Source: Agrobacterium vitis (lineage in GTDB: Bacteria; Pseudomonadota; Alphaproteobacteria; Rhizobiales; Rhizobiaceae). Taken from it: 64,000 bases of DNA. Below, piece after piece: positions 62,870 to 64,000 of this stretch. The DNA lies in contig NZ_AP023272.1 of assembly GCF_013426735.1 (NCBI RefSeq), positions 3,702,501 to 3,766,500 on the forward strand, given 5' to 3'. The first letter of the stretch is position 1. Each line of letters begins with the position of its first letter. The notes under the pieces were generated by a model that worked only from the letters and a program-made list of their open reading frames with translations, was not told the origin of the DNA and ran no database searches. Both the position numbers and the translations under genes were made by a program.

Positions 62870-64000
62870 ATGAGTTTGAGGATTTCAACGCGATTAATGG
62901 TCATGGCAGGGGCGGCGCTGTTGCTTGTCATCCTCCTCGGCCTGTTCAGCTACAAGCAAACGTCCGTGGTCTTTTCGGCAGCCTCCGATACGCGGCAGGT
63001 GTGGATGCCCCGGATGGCGAAACTGGATGGTATTCAGTTTACCATGTTGCGCTATCACACGACGACGATCCGCAAAACCATTGCTGTCGATCCCGCCGAA
63101 ATCAAAGGGTTGGATGACGAATTCGTGGAAATGGATGCATCCATTCCGAAATCCTATGCGGATTTCCGTGCAACCCTGCGCAACGATGCTGAGAAAAAAT
63201 TGTGGGGCGATTTCGAAGCCAAGTGGACCCGCTATCTCGAATTTCAAAAGAAGATCATCAGCGCCGTCGCCGCCAAGGATCAGGTTGCAGCAACCGCCGC
63301 AATCGCCCCAGCCCGTCAGCCGCTGGTCGACAGCTTCATTGCGCTTGGCGAAATCATCAAGCTCAACGATAGCGGTGCGGCAGCGTCAAGCACAGCTGCC
63401 GAGGCTGCCTATACGCAGTCATCCTATGTCACCATTGGTGTCATTCTGTTCGGCGTGCTGTTGATGAGCATCTTGACCGGCTGGATCATCCTGGGCGTGT
63501 CACGCCCTGTGACCCGCATGGCAAAGGTGATGCTGCATATTGCCGATGGCAAGCTGGATGTCACGGTACCCGACGCCGACCGCAAGGACGAAATCGGCGA
63601 AATGGCTGGCGCTGTCGAAGTCATGCGGCAGTCGGCCCTGGCGAAAGTTCAGCTCGAAGCACAGACCGAACAGAACCGGCTCAATGCGGAGCAGGAACGC
63701 AAGGATGTCCAGCGCCGCGCCGAGGAAGATGCGGAACGCCGCCTGAACGAAGCAACGGGCGCACTGGCCGCTGGCCTGAAACGGCTAGCCTCCTGCGACC
63801 TTCTCTGCGAAATCGATCAACAGTTTGCCGCCCAGTTCGAACCGCTTCGCCACGACTTCAATGCCTCCGTCAACCAGTTGCGCTCCGCACTCGTGGCTGT
63901 GGGCCAGGTCGGCAAGGGTGTCACCAATGGCAGTGGTGAAATTTCGCAAGCCTCCGACACATTGGCCAAGCGCACTGAACAGCAGGCCGCCTCGCTAGAG
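62870..64000 (+). CDS. Methyl-accepting chemotaxis protein, truncated by the window edge
   Basis: The first 377 codons are present. A signal-anchor membrane segment (MVMAGAALLLVILLGLFSY) is followed by a four-helix-bundle periplasmic ligand domain (about residues 35-180), a second membrane segment (VTIGVILFGVLLMSILTGWIILG) and a HAMP domain (VSRPVTRMAKVMLHIADGKLDVTVPDADRKDEIGEMAGAVEVMR). The start of the coiled signalling domain is then seen. The frame is still open at 64000, before the hairpin tip that contacts CheA/CheW. GGGGGGCGTAGTC precedes the ATG. This layout is the standard rhizobial chemoreceptor. Confidence 0.92.
   Translation, partial: MSLRISTRLMVMAGAALLLVILLGLFSYKQTSVVFSAASDTRQVWMPRMAKLDGIQFTMLRYHTTTIRKTIAVDPAEIKGLDDEFVEMDASIPKSYADFRATLRNDAEKKLWGDFEAKWTRYLEFQKKIISAVAAKDQVAATAAIAPARQPLVDSFIALGEIIKLNDSGAAASSTAAEAAYTQSSYVTIGVILFGVLLMSILTGWIILGVSRPVTRMAKVMLHIADGKLDVTVPDADRKDEIGEMAGAVEVMRQSALAKVQLEAQTEQNRLNAEQERKDVQRRAEEDAERRLNEATGALAAGLKRLASCDLLCEIDQQFAAQFEPLRHDFNASVNQLRSALVAVGQVGKGVTNGSGEISQASDTLAKRTEQQAASLE

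Noticed and set aside
1..64000. CRISPR arrays, insertion sequences, prophage genes, rRNA
   Set aside because: No regularly spaced repeats, transposase, integrase, phage structural genes or rRNA motifs were seen on either strand.

Overview
The window looks like a chromosomal segment from a member of the Rhizobiaceae (Agrobacterium/Allorhizobium/Rhizobium group). The pointers are a GcrA cell-cycle regulator, the phoR-pstSCAB-phoU-phoB order with the long alphaproteobacterial PstC and PstA, the rpmH-rnpA-yidC-yihA...argB block, a rhizobial-type chemoreceptor and fairly GC-rich coding. No insertion sequence, prophage or CRISPR array is visible.

Layout. 0-7.2 kb: a GGDEF protein, pyrC, and a tight signalling operon (receiver, cysteine-free periplasmic molybdopterin-fold protein, hybrid histidine kinase, HD-GYP response regulator). 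7.4-12.7 kb: a Crp/Fnr regulator, a proline racemase family enzyme, a lipoprotein alpha/beta hydrolase and a CoA transferase. 13-20.3 kb: a transport island with an MFS carrier, a LysR regulator and a divergent TRAP transporter coupled to a class III aminotransferase. 20.9-26.9 kb: a six-gene cluster made of a quaternary-amine type ABC importer, a HutC-type GntR regulator and a histidine ammonia-lyase homologue that lacks the Ala-Ser-Gly triad needed for the MIO cofactor. A HutC-like palindrome lies in front of it. My best reading is an import and degradation system for a trimethylated histidine such as ergothioneine or hercynine. This is the most interesting item in the window.

27-31 kb: tRNA-Thr(CGU), a nitronate monooxygenase family enzyme, an unknown membrane-anchored protein and ppk2. 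31-39.3 kb: the phosphate regulon, with a Pho box before pstS and strong hairpins between pstS and pstC, and after phoU. 39.4-43.8 kb: gcrA, then argD-argF-hslO. 43.8-54.8 kb: glycerate kinase, DsbA-like protein, dapD-dapE, LOG protein, an isolated flagellar hook gene, rmuC, ribokinase and argB. 54.9-57 kb: a SigK-type sigma factor, its anti-sigma factor and a secreted fasciclin protein, sitting between argB and yihA. 57.2-60.5 kb: yihA, yidC, rnpA, rpmH. 60.7-64 kb: a sensor kinase, tRNA-Arg(ACG) and a chemoreceptor cut by the window edge.

The core genes (arginine, lysine/diaminopimelate and pyrimidine synthesis, phosphate uptake, membrane protein insertion) are ordinary. The accessory interest lies in the 13-27 kb transport and catabolism region and in the signalling operon at 2.8-7.2 kb.
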